Origin: Chitinophaga qingshengii
Lineage (GTDB): Bacteria > Bacteroidota > Bacteroidia > Chitinophagales > Chitinophagaceae
Direction: 5' to 3'
Assembly: GCF_014529935.1 (NCBI RefSeq)
Contig: NZ_JACVFC010000005.1
Span: forward strand, 434,001-498,000
DNA length: 64,000 nucleotides
In this document: piece by piece, positions 44,401 to 52,573 of the stretch
How positions within the stretch are numbered: the first letter of the stretch is position 1
Layout: every line of letters begins with the position of its first letter
Notes under the pieces: generated by a model
What the model saw: the letters and a program-made list of their open reading frames with translations, nothing else
What the model was told of the DNA's origin: nothing
Databases searched by the model: none
Made by a program: the position numbers and the translations under genes

Positions 44401-44910
44401 CAACTGGATACCCTGGTGCTGAAGAATCCTGACCCTGCTGTTAACCCGCATTACACCCGTCAGTTACAGGGACAGGCGCCCTATGCAGTGAACCTGGGCT
44501 TGTATTATGACAACGCCGGAACAGGAACAAAGCTGGCACTTTCATGGAATAAAGTGGGACCGCGCATTTATGCTGCCGCCAATGGCGCACCATTCAGCGT
44601 AAAGTATCAAGGTGCGGTACCCGTGGTGGTACCAGGTAACCAGGGAAGCCTTATTGAGCTGGAACGCCAGATGCTGGACCTGGCATTGACCCAGCGTATT
44701 ATCAAAAGTCTGCTGGTAAAGTTGAGTGCGCAGAATATCCTTAATCAGCCGATCAGAATGGCGGAAGATGAAAACTTTACCTACAAATATGAAAAGGCTT
44801 TTATTAAACGGACAGGTGATACGTATCAAAGCGACACCAACGGCGACATGATCAGCAGCGAATATAAGTTGGGTACCCATTTTATTTTATCGATGACCTA
44901 TTCCTTTTAA
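41434..44910 (+). CDS. TonB-dependent outer-membrane receptor with STN signalling domain
   Basis: A receptor of about 1158 residues. The ATG at 41434 (MKNGLIYHVHRILSKGRC then a hydrophobic signal) is favoured; 41386 and 41410 are in frame. Domains in order: signal peptide to about 36; STN domain (about 45-115; ALVECIDALQKQTGVRIFYE) for contact with the anti-sigma factor; a carboxypeptidase-like beta-sandwich (about 130-205; LKGRVVDFETSAPLPGASVK); plug (about 225-345; VIIRGMNERYNLTYLNG); a 22-strand barrel ending HFILSMTYSF with terminal Phe. The DLMGDMTGGAVKIFTKD plug end and the lack of a SusD partner set it apart from SusC. It brings an unknown substrate across the outer membrane and signals through the FecR/FecI pair upstream. 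Confidence 0.93.
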   Translation: MKNGLIYHVHRILSKGRCFFLLTLFLLCAMVGLSQDGIKNIKYNISFSDNALVECIDALQKQTGVRIFYEASEVNKVKKRYTKSFNQASLQVIIDYLLDHTLLEYDIIDDKKIVIRKQAQNTAVASGEPLTLKGRVVDFETSAPLPGASVKLAGTSRAVASDNKGYYSINGVKSGDYTLEVTYIGYAAFMEPVALRNNLTLDVRLQAGGGSLGEIVVSAAGRKVHHVTHTTDRTVLESIKSAQSVVSGISSQQIAMSADRNVAEVVKKIAGVTIKDDKFVIIRGMNERYNLTYLNGNVAPGTELYSRAFSLDLLPSRIIDRILVYKSPAPDLMGDMTGGAVKIFTKDAKAVKHFDVELQMGYRSGSTFNSKFMTYQGSSTDFLGFDNGVRKLPAVVPGYGDFSRAGISQKDYAQHFSPYLQYGYKTALPMLQLTANYYNTFNIGGKRVGMLSSLSYKTESQQLNIDRAGSFWGSDGNGRRTHEVTRESQSMETVQLNLLQNFTYKLRDSSRLFFKNYVLQQGQQTTVVRTSRNNQYVAGDSTTDLSHLTGINWKELVYGYNIYERNIILGYTQRFLYAGNLGGEHYFSKGKQQLEWNLGYTFSRQQIPDQRVIRFNQNRQDGGGVRGLGETADLGWVASYRYIKGPDDIENRNNNLERGMISRTWSRNNEHVYNGAVDYTNKLAPWITFKAGTYQQWKARVLFRRAYTVNEGDLNSAGYPESDHANIGSNGRYMDFNKVFFTEQDLGKVWSNDYLKDDGSALTVFDRTSGSDAYTATEQLNAGYAALSLLPFNGKLDIYGGLRVEYDRQKVAGAIPGSNPGSINHPVLVDNKTTDYLPSVNISYRPSPQLVARAAYGKTVNRPEFRELSPYRELDQLNNQTVGGNHLLKAATATNYDMRIEWYPKNNDKAETFSVGAFYKALTNPIERMVTRDLLFGGPASISFGNADKATIKGLEIDLRKNLGFIPLSFFRNLSFIGNLSIIKSEVNKQLDTLVLKNPDPAVNPHYTRQLQGQAPYAVNLGLYYDNAGTGTKLALSWNKVGPRIYAAANGAPFSVKYQGAVPVVVPGNQGSLIELERQMLDLALTQRIIKSLLVKLSAQNILNQPIRMAEDENFTYKYEKAFIKRTGDTYQSDTNGDMISSEYKLGTHFILSMTYSF

Positions 44911-44927
44911 TCTTCAATTCCATCTAC

Positions 44928-46466
44928 ATGAAGTATAGCATCATATATCGGTTGACAGTGCTGTTACTGGTCAGTTGCCAGTTAAGCTCCTGCTACAAGG
45001 CGGATAATTTTAAAAATATGCTGGATGCCCTGCCACAGGTAAGCTATCAGACAGGGTATAGCTATCGTACCAGCTATACAGTGGGTGATACCATGACCGT
45101 CACCGGCAGGCTACAGCCTAATAATGGTCTTAAGATACGGATCGGCCATGAAGATGCTGTTATTGTGGCGGCAGATAGTCTCCACTTCAGGCCTTTTACC
45201 GGAGACTCGGCTACGATCCCTATGGACTGGGTAAAGGTGATGATAACCGATAACATGGGTTCCGGTGCCGATATACCGGTCACTATTACTTCCGGAGGGC
45301 ACACTATCAAGGCTGCCAACATTAATATCTTCGGCCGGTATGGAGAGGGCAGTTTCAGGGAAAGCCTGGCACTGACAGTACATGCAGACATCACCAGCCC
45401 TTATAATGTATTTCTACACTGTATCAATGGAAAGGGCGATCTGTATTTTTATGAATATACTACCGGTAACCTGCAGCATATTAAGAAAGATGGCGTCGTG
45501 GAAACGTTGCTGACAAAAGCGCAGCTAACCGGCGGATTGTATAATATTAAAACATTTACAGCGGGTGGTGTTAACCCGCAGGGGACCAAAGCCTGGATAT
45601 CTGTACAAACAGATACGACCTATGCCTTTGTGGAACTTGACCTGGTTGCCAAAACCACTAAGGTATTAAACCATACAAAAGCCTATACAGCACCCTATAT
45701 AGGAGAAATCGGACAGGTGAACGTGAAAGTGAAAGCCATTTATCCTGACAGTAAAGGAAACGTTTTCCTGGTTACACCTGGTGTTTCCTGGGGGCAGGAA
45801 AAAGATTATGGCGCTGTGGCAAAATACAGCGATGCAGACAGAACAATCAGTTATCAATTCCGGACAAACATCACTCCGGAGGGTTTACCCGGAGTAGATA
45901 TCACCGATCCTGATAACCCTTTTGTGATGATGTTACCACTGATGCTGCCCGATGAGTCGGTGATGTACCTGCCAGGCAGTAATAAGTTAACGGTATACGA
46001 TCTGCAGAGCAGGGTGGTGATTAAAACCCTGAAAATACAGCCAGAGGCATGGGGTGTTTTACCCAATAGTTACACGGGTGCCTTCAATGGTATCAAAATT
46101 AACTTCAGCGGTTACATTGGGAATAACAGTTCCCCGGAAACAGGCTTCGGATTTTTACCCAGGCCGGGTCAGAAAATGATCTTCCTGCTATATCAGTATC
46201 TCGAAGGAAGAACATTAGGAATGGCAAGCGGCAATATGGCGCCGTTGGTGGGAGGGCCTAAATGGATGGCCTTTGATTTTGCGGAAGGCCGCACCTATCA
46301 ATATGCCCCGCAGGCGGATTTATCGGGCTTTGCCTTTGAACCTTTTAATGCTCCTGGTAAACCGGCGAGCATATTCCCGGATCAGTTGCTGAATTATGAT
46401 GCAGAGGGTCATTTGTACGCCACGGCCAACGGACGAAAAAAAATAGTGAGAACCATTTTAAAATAG
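44928..46466 (+). CDS. PKD-like lipoprotein with propeller-like C-terminal part
   Basis: A 512-residue lipoprotein coded 17 bases after the receptor gene. The signal RLTVLLLVSCQLSSC ends in a lipobox Cys at about 22. An Ig/PKD-like segment (about 35-130; YTVGDTMTVTGRLQPNN and VPVTI-type strands) is followed by a propeller-like repeat region (about 150-512) with blades such as YEYTTGNLQHIKKDG, VQTDTTYAFVELDLVAKTTK and YLPGSNKLTVYDLQS. Such lipoproteins accompany TonB receptors and probably hold the substrate at the cell surface in place of SusD. The substrate is not known. Confidence 0.75.
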   Translation: MKYSIIYRLTVLLLVSCQLSSCYKADNFKNMLDALPQVSYQTGYSYRTSYTVGDTMTVTGRLQPNNGLKIRIGHEDAVIVAADSLHFRPFTGDSATIPMDWVKVMITDNMGSGADIPVTITSGGHTIKAANINIFGRYGEGSFRESLALTVHADITSPYNVFLHCINGKGDLYFYEYTTGNLQHIKKDGVVETLLTKAQLTGGLYNIKTFTAGGVNPQGTKAWISVQTDTTYAFVELDLVAKTTKVLNHTKAYTAPYIGEIGQVNVKVKAIYPDSKGNVFLVTPGVSWGQEKDYGAVAKYSDADRTISYQFRTNITPEGLPGVDITDPDNPFVMMLPLMLPDESVMYLPGSNKLTVYDLQSRVVIKTLKIQPEAWGVLPNSYTGAFNGIKINFSGYIGNNSSPETGFGFLPRPGQKMIFLLYQYLEGRTLGMASGNMAPLVGGPKWMAFDFAEGRTYQYAPQADLSGFAFEPFNAPGKPASIFPDQLLNYDAEGHLYATANGRKKIVRTILK

Positions 46467-46470
46467 AGTC

Positions 46471-47376
46471 ATGAGAATACGCTTATATGCGCTTGTTTTA
46501 TGTTGTGCCATGATCGGAATCTCCGCCTGTAATAAAGATGTGCAGCCGGCAGTTCCGGAAAATGGGAATATCAGCAAGGTCAATTTTTATTCCTCTTCCG
46601 ATGTGCTGGCCTTGTACAATATGGGAGGCATCGGAGTGTTTATTGATTCCCCTGTTACCAAAAGAAGCGGCTTTACACCATTTTTTAACCTGAGTACCAA
46701 GCCGCAGAGAATGGAATATCCCACGGTATATAGTTCCACACCTGCTATCATGTATACCAGTTTCCGGGCTGGTGCACATCAGTTCCGGTTCAATTATATG
46801 GTGCCGGATACGACGATCACGATGGAAGGTATACTACCACACAGCATGCTGACAGATACTTCTTTTTCGCTGGAACGCGACGAGGAAACATTGCTTTGGC
46901 TGGCGGATAAACCACTCACTGCAGAAGGACTGGAGCCGGCTTTTCAGCTGCTTGCTTTAACACTTAAGGGGCGTGCGAAGATCGATACTGGTACCGTCGC
47001 TTTTTATATCCTGCACCAGGGCGCAGATGCAGGGCCGCTCCGTTGCGCCAGGGTGTTACCTGATGGTAAACTGAGTGAAGCGCAGGTGCCCCAAAAACTA
47101 ACTTACGGACAAACCACCGATATGATACTGTTCAATATCAAAGACGCCTCCAATGGTCTTTTGGGGCTGCGCTTCTATGACGCCACTACAGGGGCGGAAT
47201 TGGTAAACACAGCTATCCCTGCTACTGGTGGCCATGGATATGTACTGTCTGTACAGGGTTTTAGAAACGACCATCAGTTTAAGATACCTGTAAGCCTAAA
47301 CGAAGACAAGACCGTTAACTATAGCACTAAAACCGTGACGGCTAACCTGCGCAGCGGCTTAAGGCAATTATGGTAA
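46471..47376 (+). CDS. Lipoprotein with DUF4397-like domain
   Basis: A 301-residue lipoprotein starting four bases after the previous stop. The signal ALVLCCAMIGISAC has its lipobox Cys at about 20. Residues about 35-120 resemble the DUF4397 beta-sandwich (SKVNFYSSSDVLALYNMGGI, then FRAGAHQFRFNYMVPDTTIT); the rest is also beta-rich with no recognised domain. It is the third of four genes in the receptor operon and presumably part of a surface-exposed complex with the receptor. The DUF4397 assignment is tentative. Confidence 0.65.
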   Translation: MRIRLYALVLCCAMIGISACNKDVQPAVPENGNISKVNFYSSSDVLALYNMGGIGVFIDSPVTKRSGFTPFFNLSTKPQRMEYPTVYSSTPAIMYTSFRAGAHQFRFNYMVPDTTITMEGILPHSMLTDTSFSLERDEETLLWLADKPLTAEGLEPAFQLLALTLKGRAKIDTGTVAFYILHQGADAGPLRCARVLPDGKLSEAQVPQKLTYGQTTDMILFNIKDASNGLLGLRFYDATTGAELVNTAIPATGGHGYVLSVQGFRNDHQFKIPVSLNEDKTVNYSTKTVTANLRSGLRQLW

Positions 47377-47402
47377 TAACGTAACTGATAAAAATAAAAT
47401 AC

Positions 47403-48815
47403 ATGAACAGTATAAAATACAATACACCACTACCGGCGTTGGTCCTCATCCTGCTGCTGCTTGTTACGGCCTGTAAGAAAATGGATGCTCCCGATCTTAG
47501 TCCGGCTGCTTTTGGCTCCAAAACTATTAGTATCAGCCAGCTAAAAGCCCTGAGCACCACCGCTGAGGTACACATACCGGACGGGGCAGAAGGCAAACAA
47601 ATAACAGGTGTGGTGATCTCAGACCCGGCAGGGAAAAATATGGATCCGAAAACGATTATTCTGCAAAGTGAGGGTGCGGATACCGCCGGAATTGTGGTGC
47701 AACTGGATTCGATATCTCCTTTTAATCCGGGTGACTGGCTGGCGATCAATGCTTCCGGCCAGAAGCTACAACAACAGGACGGAGAAATTGTATTGAAAGA
47801 CATTCCTCTTTCCAATATCCGGTATATGGGGAAGGGTGTTGTGAAAGTAATATCGGTTTCAGTGGCAGAAGCCCTTGCCAATGCCGGCAGATGGAACGGC
47901 ACCCTGGTGCGGTTTTATGATGGGGCCCTCAGTGGCGGCAGTGGTAAATACAGCGGTGTCCTTCGTTTTAAGGAACAGGACAGCAGCGCCGCTATACAGA
48001 TGCAGGTATTACCTGGAGCGGTGTTTGAAAACACCGCGTATCCGGCAGGCGTCAGTACTTTTACCGGCATTTTGAGGGTACATGGAGCCGATCCCTATGT
48101 GCAGGTAAGGAATGCGGAGGATGTAAACAGCACCGCGGTGACCCGCGTATTAACGGATGAGATGCACATCTATGGGATGACGAATCCAAGTCCCTATTGG
48201 GAGAACCCCAATATCGTCTCCGGTAGCGCCACCCTGGAAACCGGACTATCGAGGTATGCTGCCGGCGATATAGTGGGTAACATACCGGCGTTTGCAGCAG
48301 ATGCCGGGTTGCTGCCTCCTCAAAGTACCTACTGTTATCTGTTGCTGAAGAAACCAACTTACGTTTGGGACCTTAAAAGCACATTGGGCTTAACCGCGCG
48401 TCCCGGTATCAAGGAAATTCGTGTAACCTTTATGGGTAGTCAGGTAACCGGTTTGATTACCAAAAGTAGCTATGGCGATGTTATGAAAGCAGTTCCCTTT
48501 AACCCGGCAACGGATAGTTTTAAACTGGCGTTACAATATAATGTTGGTAGTTACACCGCAGACACGGTCTCTGCCGCTTATTCCGAGGCCGGAAAACTGT
48601 ACACCGCAGTATTCCGGGTGCCTTCCAGGCGGGAACTGTTTGAGACAGTATCAGCTTTGGACCCTTATTTTTATAAAGCAAGCGTGGACGGGTTTTTGGA
48701 AGATCCGAAGTTTACCATTGTGAATTATTCAGATCGTGTTGATCCTGATCAGGACCCATGGGGATTACCAGCCTCGGCTCCGGTTGTGATTACTAAAATT
48801 GAATATGGTTACTAG
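47403..48815 (+). CDS. DUF5689-domain lipoprotein
   Basis: A 470-residue lipoprotein starting 26 bases after the previous gene. The signal LPALVLILLLLVTAC ends at a lipobox Cys at about 24. DUF5689 spans about 35-235 (ISISQLKALSTTAEVHIPDG, GVVISDPAGKNMDPKTIILQ, FNPGDWLAINASGQKL, GRWNGTLVRFYDG), a domain with an OB-like fold often found beside TonB receptors. The C-terminal half is beta-rich and unassigned. It closes the receptor operon (receptor plus three lipoproteins). No terminator was recognised in the 125 bases after it. Confidence 0.85.
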   Translation: MNSIKYNTPLPALVLILLLLVTACKKMDAPDLSPAAFGSKTISISQLKALSTTAEVHIPDGAEGKQITGVVISDPAGKNMDPKTIILQSEGADTAGIVVQLDSISPFNPGDWLAINASGQKLQQQDGEIVLKDIPLSNIRYMGKGVVKVISVSVAEALANAGRWNGTLVRFYDGALSGGSGKYSGVLRFKEQDSSAAIQMQVLPGAVFENTAYPAGVSTFTGILRVHGADPYVQVRNAEDVNSTAVTRVLTDEMHIYGMTNPSPYWENPNIVSGSATLETGLSRYAAGDIVGNIPAFAADAGLLPPQSTYCYLLLKKPTYVWDLKSTLGLTARPGIKEIRVTFMGSQVTGLITKSSYGDVMKAVPFNPATDSFKLALQYNVGSYTADTVSAAYSEAGKLYTAVFRVPSRRELFETVSALDPYFYKASVDGFLEDPKFTIVNYSDRVDPDQDPWGLPASAPVVITKIEYGY

Positions 48816-48940
48816 TAGCTGGTGGAAAGGACGGCCTGTGCCGTAATTCTTTCGTTTGTCCAAATCGCCGCTGAACATTGTCCAAATCACACCTGATGAG
48901 AAGCTGCATAAAGCGGTACTTTTGAAAAAACGATTATTTT

Positions 48941-49387
48941 ATGGATAAAATTTTGCATCGGATAGGAATCAAAAACGCCTCTTTGGAAGATGTTTATAAA
49001 GTATTGACTACACAAAAGGGACTTGCCGGATGGTGGACCTCCGACACAGAAGGAGAAGGGGACCAGGTTGGAAATATTATAAAATTCCGGTTTGGTCCAA
49101 ATGGGATCAATATGAAAGTGAAGACCCTCCAGCCCTCCAATCTGGTAGAATGGGAAGCTGTGGCCGGCCCTGAAGAGTGGATCGGTACGACCATCAGTTT
49201 TGAACTGAAAAAAGATGGCGACTATGTGATCCTGCTGTTTAAACACCTGGGTTGGGTAGAACCGGTAGAGTTCATGCATCACTGCAGCACAAAATGGGGT
49301 TCTTTTATGTTGAGCCTGAAGTCACTGGTAGAAACCGGAAAAGGACAGCCTAGTCCTGATGATGTGAAGATTGACAACTGGAATTAA
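48941..49387 (+). CDS. SRPBCC/AHSA1-like protein
   Basis: A 148-residue START-like (SRPBCC) protein: N-terminal strand and helices SLEDVYKVLTTQKGLAGWWT, then strands FRFGPNGINMKVKTLQPSNL and EWIGTTISFELKKDGDYVIL, and the long C-terminal helix CSTKWGSFMLSLKSLVETG. The fold binds hydrophobic ligands or acts as an Aha1-type cochaperone relative; no ligand can be inferred. It is a lone gene with a good terminator. Confidence 0.88.
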   Translation: MDKILHRIGIKNASLEDVYKVLTTQKGLAGWWTSDTEGEGDQVGNIIKFRFGPNGINMKVKTLQPSNLVEWEAVAGPEEWIGTTISFELKKDGDYVILLFKHLGWVEPVEFMHHCSTKWGSFMLSLKSLVETGKGQPSPDDVKIDNWN

Positions 49388-49419
49388 GGAAGATATTCTT
49401 TCCTGAATGATTTTAAAGG

Positions 49420-49452
49420 AGGAACCTGCGCTGGTCGCAGGTTCTTTTTTTG
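49420..49452 (+). terminator. Rho-independent terminator
   Basis: Perfect 9-bp stem GAACCTGCG/CGCAGGTTC (49422-49430, 49436-49444), loop CTGGT, followed by a T-run (TTTTTTTG). It ends the SRPBCC gene. Confidence 0.9.
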
Positions 49453-49618
49453 TGTTAAAGAGAAGTGGTGAATAAGATAACTGTGATACAGCCGTTTTCG
49501 TTATATACTTTTCATGATGCCGAAATAAACACGCACCGGTATTATCTTATTAGAAAAAATACTATTATTGGATGTTCAATCAACCCAAAGTCAGCTCTAC
49601 CCCTTTAAATGTAACAAT

Positions 49619-50383
49619 ATGCTTATGGATGTTCCGGATATCCTTAGTCTGATAGATATTTCAAAGTCATACGATAAAAAAACAGTGCTGGATAAAGTAA
49701 ACGTTTCCGTTCAGCTAAACAACAGTACCGGTATCATCGGGAGAAATGGGGCGGGGAAAACCACCCTGATCAAAATTATACTGGGGCTGCTGCAGGCCAG
49801 TTCCGGTGAGGTGCGGTACTTCGGGGGGCAAAAACTGGATAACGCGGTAAAGAAAAAGATTGGTTTTTTTATTGGCCTGGAATACCTGCCGGAAGAACTT
49901 ACCGGGTTGCAGTATTTGCAATTCGTCAATTTCCTGTACAATGGAAATGGCAGACAGTCCGACGAGAATTTACTGAACCTTTTTGAATTTTTTTTTGAAG
50001 AGCGCGACAGCGCTAAAAAGTCCATCAGCTCTTATTCCTTTGGTATGAAACAAAAAATCGGTATCTGCGGAGCATTGGTAAATCAACCGCAATTGCTGAT
50101 TTTAGATGAGCCTTTCTCCGGCCTCGATGCATTTAGTTGCAAGCGCCTGATTGCATTTATCAATAAGTACCGGCAAAACGCTACCGTATTAATATCTTCC
50201 CATGATCTAACTTTTATAGAGAAAATCTGTGATCACCTGATGATCCTGGAAAAAAATCAGATCATTTACAACGATACGCTTGCCAATTTTACCACCAGTG
50301 GCAAACAAACACTGGAAGACTCGCTGTTCAGGCTGCTAAGTCCACAGGATACCAATGATGAAAAGATAAACTGGCTGGTATGA
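49619..50383 (+). CDS. ABC transporter ATP-binding protein
   Basis: A 254-residue ATPase. ATG 49619 or 49625 is preferred to a TTG at 49568. Motifs: Walker A GRNGAGKTT, Q-loop region GLEYLPEELTG, signature SSYSFGMKQKIGI, Walker B LLILDEPFSGLD and switch His in LISSHDL. The sequence is of the drug/bacteriocin exporter type (ABC-2-like). Its stop overlaps the start of the membrane gene by four bases (ATGA), so the two make one transporter. Confidence 0.93.
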   Translation: MLMDVPDILSLIDISKSYDKKTVLDKVNVSVQLNNSTGIIGRNGAGKTTLIKIILGLLQASSGEVRYFGGQKLDNAVKKKIGFFIGLEYLPEELTGLQYLQFVNFLYNGNGRQSDENLLNLFEFFFEERDSAKKSISSYSFGMKQKIGICGALVNQPQLLILDEPFSGLDAFSCKRLIAFINKYRQNATVLISSHDLTFIEKICDHLMILEKNQIIYNDTLANFTTSGKQTLEDSLFRLLSPQDTNDEKINWLV

Positions 50384-51735
50384 AACTCCTTCTATTTGTT
50401 TGTAAACTGAAAGCTGTTTCGCTGACGAAAGGGCGCGATAATGTTGATGGTTGGATCCGGTCTTTTCTAAGCGTGCTTTTTTTGTTGGCGGCTTTACTAT
50501 ATGGGCTAGGGATGGGGTACCTGTTCCGCTATCTCCATACCCGGGAGCACCTAACCATCGACTGGTTAATGCCCCGGTTAGGCCTGGTACTGGGCGTACT
50601 GACGATCGTGAAGGGTTATTTCCCGGATAATGTGTCTTTCAAACCGGTGTTTATCAGTCCCTATCCGGTGGATGTTTGGAAAAAAGCGTTGATTCAGTTA
50701 TGTTATGATTTGATATCACCTTTTTTTCTATTCCTGCTATTGTTTTTGGGTGCTTTTTATCTCAGCTCGGGAACAGCGGGAACTGCGTACTTCCTGTACC
50801 TGGTGCTCTGTGTGGTTGTTTTTCATTTGTTGGAGAGAATATTGAAAATACAGCAATCAAAGAAATTTTTTGTTGTTCCTGCTTTGATAGCAGCGCTGGT
50901 ATTGGCAGCTATCGTGGTGGGTACGTTCTGGTTTAAAACTGGTTTGTTGTTTTTGGCAGGAATACAGGGAGTCAGTATAGTCGTGCTGGTTACTTTATTT
51001 ATCAACCTGTATCAGCGGCAGGAGGCGATGGATGGGAAGCTGGCGGGGTATGTGACCGATAGTGGCACAAAAACTTTCGGACAACTTATTTTTACGGCAC
51101 TTATTAAAAAGAGGCCGTTGTGGATCAATCTTATTCTGAGTGCGGTGTTTAAGTTGTTTTTTGGGGTATTGGGTGTGGTGATGTTTATGAAAAACAAAGG
51201 ACATGTATTGACGGAGAACATTGTGCTGCTGGCGGCTATCAGTTCACCGATGCTGCTCTTCAGTTATATCTTTAATAATCTTTTCGGGTATGTGCCGGAG
51301 ACTTATTTTATGATTGCGTATATCCGTTCTCCTGCCGGCTTATTTCGGGCATACTGCCAGGGGATTTTCAAAATACTGCTGGTCGATTTTGTACTGTCGC
51401 TGGTATGTTGTTATTTTTTCTTTTCTCTTTCTACATTGATTTTTGTGCTGTTGATATACCTGGATTGTATGGTGCTGGGTTTTATATGTTCCGTATTTTT
51501 TCCTAAAAAGGTAACGAAAGCGATAGATTTTGGTGCTTTCCGTTCCAACACGTCGATAGCCGGTAATGTGTTACTGGGCTTGCTGGTAGTAGGAATGAGC
51601 CTGCTGATGAACCAGTTGAAATATATATTGCTGATACAGCTTGTTTTTACAGTGGTGATGCTGTTGATATATATTTACTGGTATAAAAGGGAGATGGATA
51701 AGATCATAAAATCCCTGGCGGCAGAAATTATATAG
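50380..51735 (+). CDS. ABC transporter membrane subunit
   Basis: A 451-residue integral membrane protein with about 12 hydrophobic segments (first at about 28-52, last at about 410-440), translationally coupled to the ATPase gene. No conserved catalytic motif is expected. The size and topology resemble permeases of exporters of the ABC-2 or YthQ-like type. The substrate is unknown; the adjacent unknown protein on the opposite strand and the distant lanthipeptide precursors are possible but unproven clients. Confidence 0.85.
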   Translation: MKLLLFVCKLKAVSLTKGRDNVDGWIRSFLSVLFLLAALLYGLGMGYLFRYLHTREHLTIDWLMPRLGLVLGVLTIVKGYFPDNVSFKPVFISPYPVDVWKKALIQLCYDLISPFFLFLLLFLGAFYLSSGTAGTAYFLYLVLCVVVFHLLERILKIQQSKKFFVVPALIAALVLAAIVVGTFWFKTGLLFLAGIQGVSIVVLVTLFINLYQRQEAMDGKLAGYVTDSGTKTFGQLIFTALIKKRPLWINLILSAVFKLFFGVLGVVMFMKNKGHVLTENIVLLAAISSPMLLFSYIFNNLFGYVPETYFMIAYIRSPAGLFRAYCQGIFKILLVDFVLSLVCCYFFFSLSTLIFVLLIYLDCMVLGFICSVFFPKKVTKAIDFGAFRSNTSIAGNVLLGLLVVGMSLLMNQLKYILLIQLVFTVVMLLIYIYWYKREMDKIIKSLAAEII

Positions 51736-51768
51736 AGAAGACCAGCGCCGCTGGTCTTCTCTTTTTTA
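51735..51768. terminator. Terminator between transporter and unknown gene
   Basis: Perfect 12-bp stem GAGAAGACCAGC/GCTGGTCTTCTC (51735-51746, 51750-51761), 3-base loop, followed by TTTTTT. Confidence 0.92.
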
Positions 51769-51776
51769 TGAAATGA

Positions 51777-52205
51777 TTATTTACACGGGCCGTTCGCGTC
51801 CGTCGTTCTTTTGGAATGCAGGCTTTCATTCAGTGCATTGCGTACCATGAGTTGTACATATTGTTGTCTGTCGGAAGTAGAGGCGGTAGCCAGGTTCCCT
51901 TGTACCGTAGTCGCCGCAATGGTGGCATTGCCATTCAGTCCATTGATCCGGATCTCCCAGTTGCGGCCGCCGCCGGCAGTGACTCCCATAACACCCAGGT
52001 GCACGGTCCCATAATCTATTTTAAATGGCGGTAGTCTCCATATGTCCATAAATGTCAGCTGAGCGATGGCAAGCTGGGCATCCGCGATATTGTTGTTGGA
52101 TACACCGGATGCATAATAAGGAATGTTATCCCCTGGAATAATGGTAATGTTACAGTTGGGATCTGACATTACAGCTGTCTGGAGTGGGTTTGTTTGTTCT
52201 GCCAT
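51777..52205 (-). CDS. Hypothetical small soluble protein
   Basis: A 142-residue protein I do not recognise. It has no signal peptide or membrane segment. The N-terminal third is polar with a possible helix (NNNIADAQLAIAQLTFMDIW); the middle is strand-like and Gly/Asn-rich (DYGTVHLGVMGVTAGGGRNW and EIRINGLNGNATIAATTVQG); the end is helical (DRQQYVQLMVRNALNESLHS) and finishes with NGPCK. Repeated short Gly/Asn/Thr stretches are unusual for a cytoplasmic enzyme. It converges with the ABC transporter genes. No obvious function; the 368 bases upstream (52206-52573) contain an inverted repeat but no other gene. Confidence 0.65.
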   Translation of the reverse strand: MAEQTNPLQTAVMSDPNCNITIIPGDNIPYYASGVSNNNIADAQLAIAQLTFMDIWRLPPFKIDYGTVHLGVMGVTAGGGRNWEIRINGLNGNATIAATTVQGNLATASTSDRQQYVQLMVRNALNESLHSKRTTDANGPCK

Positions 52206-52446
52206 AGTGATAGATTTATATGTTAGAAAATATGGACGCAGGAAGCAGCCTTCGGGCCACAGTGGCCGATGCTCAGCTATAAATGGGTAAGCGAATAACG
52301 AAAAGTGATTACCAGCCGTTATTTTGAGGATATTGGAGTTTTAAGTACCTATTTGACAATCATAATCTATCCTAAGGTAGAGAAAAAATCCGGATAATTG
52401 GGGACTAACCTGAAATATCGCTGCGATCTTCCTTCCTGGTGGCAAG

Positions 52447-52485
52447 AGCGCGGGGATCAACGCTGTGCGTTTCTATCCCCGCGCT
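52447..52485. repeat. 11-bp inverted repeat with long loop
   Basis: AGCGCGGGGAT (52447-52457) and ATCCCCGCGCT (52475-52485) are perfect inverted copies around a 17-base loop. They lie downstream of the arsenite methyltransferase gene and upstream of the unknown gene (both minus strand). No T-run follows, so this may be a structural or Rho-dependent stop rather than an intrinsic terminator. Confidence 0.5.
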
Positions 52486-52573
52486 ATATACATCCGCTTT
52501 TCCGGCTGCATCAGGTAACCTTCTGTAGGCTGGCTATGGAACAGCGTACCAAAATTTTTTCTTTTCGGGCGTA

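Noticed and set aside
49619..51735. ABC pair as the lanthipeptide exporter
   Set aside because: No C39 peptidase domain and 28 kb away from the precursors; sequence gives no link.
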